Shown here: positions 60,976-64,000 of the stretch, one piece after another
How the letters are laid out: each line of letters starts with the position of its first letter
How positions within the stretch are numbered: the stretch's first letter is position 1
Assembly: GCF_002994745.2 (NCBI RefSeq)
Contig: NC_037092.1
Location: 6,252,501 to 6,316,500, forward strand
Direction: 5' to 3'
Source of the DNA: Rosa chinensis
Taxonomy: Eukaryota > Streptophyta > Magnoliopsida > Rosales > Rosaceae
Length of the DNA: 64,000 bases
Notes under the pieces: generated by a model
What the model was told of the DNA's origin: nothing
The model's database searches: none
What the model saw: only the letters and a program-made list of their open reading frames with translations
Program-made: the position numbers and the translations under genes

Positions 60976-63301
60976 ATGATGGGTGAACCATCGTTACAAG
61001 AGACAAATGAGAATGTTGTTGTAGATGAACCAAAACTTCGGCTTGGTCAAGAATTCGAATCAATAGAGGAGGCCTATTACTTTTACAATGAGATATATGC
61101 AAAGACTATTGGTTTTAGTGTGAGAATGGGTTCAACTAAGAGAAGTAAGGTGACTGGAGAGATTACTTGGAAACAATTTTTATGTTCCAAGGAAGGAAAA
61201 ACAGATGAGACTTATGAGAACTCAAGACGGCAACATTCATCGACCATGGAAGAAAGGAGGTGCGGAATAAAGCGTATGGGTTGTAAGGCAAGGTTGAACA
61301 TCGTCTTTAACAAGGCAAGCAAAAATTGGTGTGTAAGTGACTTCGAGGAGGCTCATACACATGAACTTACAACCCCCAAAAGAGTACATTTATTACCATC
61401 ACACCGCAAGCTTACAAAGGCAAAAAAGTGTCTTATGGAAAAGCTAAGTAGTGTTAATGTTCGAACAAGTCAACAATTCAAAATAATGGAGACTGTGGCA
61501 GGTGGTATACGGAATGTTGGATGTATTCCCAGAGATTTGAGAAACTTTGAAAGAGATTCAAGGGAAGAAGTGAAGGGACATGATGCAACTATGCTACTTG
61601 AGTTCTTAGAGTCATAAAAGGAAAAGAAGCCGTCTTTTTATTTTGAAGTTGACCGAGATGAAGAAAATAGGATCAATCGTTGCTTTTGGGCTGATCCTAC
61701 CTAAAAAAAAGCATATTATTTCTTTAACGATGTTGTTGTGTTTGATACCACGTACAACACAAACAAATATCGCATGATCTTTGCTCCAATCACTGGCGTC
61801 AACCATCATGGCCAAACAATTGTATTTGGTTGTGGACTTCTAAGTGATGAGAAATCTGAGTCTTTTATTTGGTTACTGGAACAATGGTTGAAAGCTATGC
61901 CTAGTGGTCCATCGAAAGTTATAATTACTGATCAAGATCCAGCAATTGCAAAAGCCATTGCTCAAGTTCTTCCACTTACACTCCACCGTTTTTGTCTTTG
62001 GCATATCATGTTTAAATTTCGAGATAAGCTTGGTCCTGTGATTGCTCAAAGTTATTATGGACTCTTCAAAGCCAGTGTATATAACTCCAAGACTAAAGAA
62101 GAATTTGAAGCTAGTTGGAAGAATGCTGTGCAACAAAGTAGTCAAGAAAATCATGCGTGGTTGAACACAATGTATGAACTACGAAGTAAATGGGTCCCTG
62201 CATTTTGCAATCACATCTTTCATGCGGGTATGCAAAGTAGTCAAAGAGTTGAGAGTAACCATTCATTCTTCAAATCATTTGTTTCGGTGAACAATTCTTT
62301 ATTGGATTTTGCTACAAGGATTAAAAGGGGACTTAGACAACAAAGGCATGAAGAACTGATTCGTGATCATGTTGATAGTAATGAAATTCCAAAGACAAGG
62401 ACTTACTATCCCATAGAAAAGCAAATGCGTGAGGTGTACACAAAAGAAATATTTTTGAGGTTCCAAGATGAGGTTGTCAAGAGTACTGCTTACTTGAAAT
62501 GTGAAACTTTGAAGGAAGATGAAAATGAATGCGTGTATAATGTTTTAAGGGCTGCAGATGATGAACAAAGCTGGAAATTGCGACAAATAGTTCATGACAA
62601 AGTTTCTGGTTTTGCCAAGTGTAGTTGTGGAGGCTTTGAGGTTGAAGGAATTGCATGTAGGCATATCATTTTCTTTTTTCGAAGTATGAATATGGTACAT
62701 TTGCCAATTGAATACATCTTGGATAGGTGGACAAAAAATGCAAAAGTTGGAAGAGTTTGGGATGATGATGGTGTCGAAGTGAAAGATGTGGGTGATAAGT
62801 CATTGATGATGAGATATATTCAATTATCTCAACTTTCACAAGGTGTAATTGATGAGGCGTCTCTTTCACAAGAAACAACAAAATATTTCACAGATGGACT
62901 CCATTCCCTTCGCCTTGGTATTAAAGAACTTTTCTCAAATCTGGGTGTTGAGGAACTTCCATCCACAAAAAAAAAAAAAAGAATACCTCAGGAAATACTC
63001 ATTGAAGAACCATCTCAATCAAAGGCAAAAGGAAGTGGGAAGAGGTTGAAGTCATCCAAAGAAATTGCAATGAATAGGCAGAGAAACTGTGGAAAATGTG
63101 GTAAAACTGGGCACAACATAAAAACATGTGAGAAGCACAATGCTAATGGGTAATAACTTTATTTACTACTAACACTTGCTTTTATTTCTTGATGTGATCT
63201 ATTTCATGCTTATTAATGTATCATTGATATTGTATATGAGCAGGTCAAGCATACAAATCAACCCCACTGAGCAATCAAATGAAGCACCACTTAGCATGTA
63301 A
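60976..63301 (+). pseudogene. FAR1-related (FRS/FHY3-like) gene, MULE-transposase-derived, with two in-frame stops
   Basis: FAR1/FRS proteins are transcription factors domesticated from Mutator-like transposases. One frame runs from 60976 to 63149 and shows the N-terminal FAR1 zinc domain (FLCSKEG, RCGIKRMGCKARL, HTHEL), the MULE transposase core (VVFDTTYNTNKYRMIFAPI, VIITDQDPAIAKAI, HRFCLWHI), the SWIM finger FAKCSCGGFEVEGIACRHII and a zinc knuckle CGKCGKTGHNIKTC. Two TAA codons interrupt it at 61615-61617 and 61702-61704, with conserved sequence (PSFYFEVDRDEENRINRCFW) between them and no frameshift. A small last exon at 63244-63301 (donor GG|GTAATA at 63150) adds 18 residues ending in APLSM. 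The two stops are best read as nonsense mutations; ORFs of 213 and 471 residues remain. A MULE copy rather than a host gene is possible, but no terminal repeats were found. Confidence 0.85.
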
Positions 63302-63496
63302 AGGATGAAGTTGATCTTTCTTCTGTTTTGTTTCAGCATAATCACAAGTTTTTTTTATATGTAATGGATTGTAATATGCATCAGTTGGGTTGTCATTCAA
63401 TGAATGTTTTTTCATTCATCCACTGCCCAGAACTTGTGTATATTCTTTTGCATTATGATTATAACTTGTGATTGTGAATTGGGATGTCAGTTACAT
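63302..63496. other. 3' flank of the FAR1-related gene
   Basis: AT-rich, probable 3' untranslated region; nothing else seen. Confidence 0.5.
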
Positions 63497-64000
63497 GTCA
63501 CTGACCAAGTAACTGTAACTGGTCACGTAACTGACCAAGTAACTGACCATGTCACTGACCAAGTAACTGTAACTGGCCATGTAACTAGTCACGTAACTGA
63601 CCATGTAACTGACCATGTCACTGACCAAGTAACTGCCCATGTCACTGACCAAGTAACTGGTCACGTAACTGACCATGTAACTGACCATGTCACTGACCAA
63701 GTAACTGCCCATGTCACTGACCAAGTAACTGGTCACGTAACTGACCATGTAACTGACCATGTAACTGACCATGTCACTGACCAAGTAACTGACCATGTCA
63801 TTGACCAAGTAACTGTAACTGGTCATGTAACTGACCATGTCACTAACCAAGTCACTATAACTGGTCATGTAGCTGGTCACGTAACTGACCATGTCACTGA
63901 CCAAGTAACTGTAACTAGTCATGTAACTGGTCACGTAACTGACCAAGTAACTGACCAAGTAACTGTAATTAGCCATGTAACTGACCATGTCACTATAACT
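63497..64000. repeat. 12-bp minisatellite with 72-bp higher-order unit
   Basis: Tandem 12-mers of the form GTAACTGACCAT, GTCACTGACCAA and GTAACTGGTCAC fill the end of the window and continue past it. Six 12-mers make a 72-bp unit present twice in exact tandem copies at 63617-63688 and 63689-63760. Some units carry an extra GTAACT half-unit. Because unit lengths are multiples of three, frames on both strands stay open; this alone is no sign of coding. Confidence 0.95.

Noticed and set aside
63491..63988. 165-codon minus-strand frame of repeated Met-Val-Ser-Tyr
   Set aside because: Made entirely of the 12-bp satellite; frames stay open on both strands because the unit length is a multiple of three.

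Overview
The window is nuclear DNA from a flowering plant. Genes are split by short GT-AG introns, AT-rich stretches lie between them, and plant-only families are present (MLO, ARF, CC-type glutaredoxin, germin-like, DUF599, FAR1-related). A eudicot is certain. Rosaceae (a rose or strawberry relative) is my inference, because the two O-methyltransferases look most like rose orcinol O-methyltransferases. Exon edges were placed by hand from splice sites and frame continuity. No database was searched; family calls rest on recognised motifs.

Layout. 0-6 kb: a guanylate-binding-protein-like GTPase (minus, running off the left edge) and the U5 snRNP protein DIM1/YLS8 (minus). 8-9 kb: a CC-type (ROXY) glutaredoxin with a TGACG-rich promoter. 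13.5-17 kb: a 13-exon MLO gene with a tRNA gene in its fourth intron. 19.3-23.3 kb: auxin response factor ARF3/ETTIN with two exact tasiR-ARF target sites and, just downstream, what looks like a relic of the PB1 domain that ARF3 lost. 23.7-32.6 kb: gene-poor, with two Mutator-like foldback elements flanked by 9-bp duplications.

32.6-46.1 kb: four DUF599 membrane-protein genes in the same orientation, one broken by a 4-bp frameshift. An intronless, CUE-less coiled-coil gene and an F-box gene lie between the first two. 46.9-50.4 kb: a recent tandem pair of O-methyltransferases with unusual residues around the catalytic His. 51-51.5 kb: histone H3.1 with two Type I cell-cycle promoter elements. 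54.3-55.1 kb: a germin-like protein. 55.5-59.6 kb: nested inverted-repeat elements, one possibly carrying a captured gene fragment. 61-63.3 kb: a FAR1-related (MULE transposase-derived) gene with two in-frame stops. The window ends in a 12-bp minisatellite with a 72-bp higher-order repeat.

The genes do not form one pathway. Links that can be read from sequence are tasiR-ARF control of ARF3, probable TGA-factor control of the glutaredoxin, and S-phase control of H3.1. I found no clearly new multi-gene system. The most unusual signals are the PB1 relic at ARF3, the tRNA inside MLO, the O-methyltransferase substitutions, the element at 55.7-56.8 kb and the terminal satellite.
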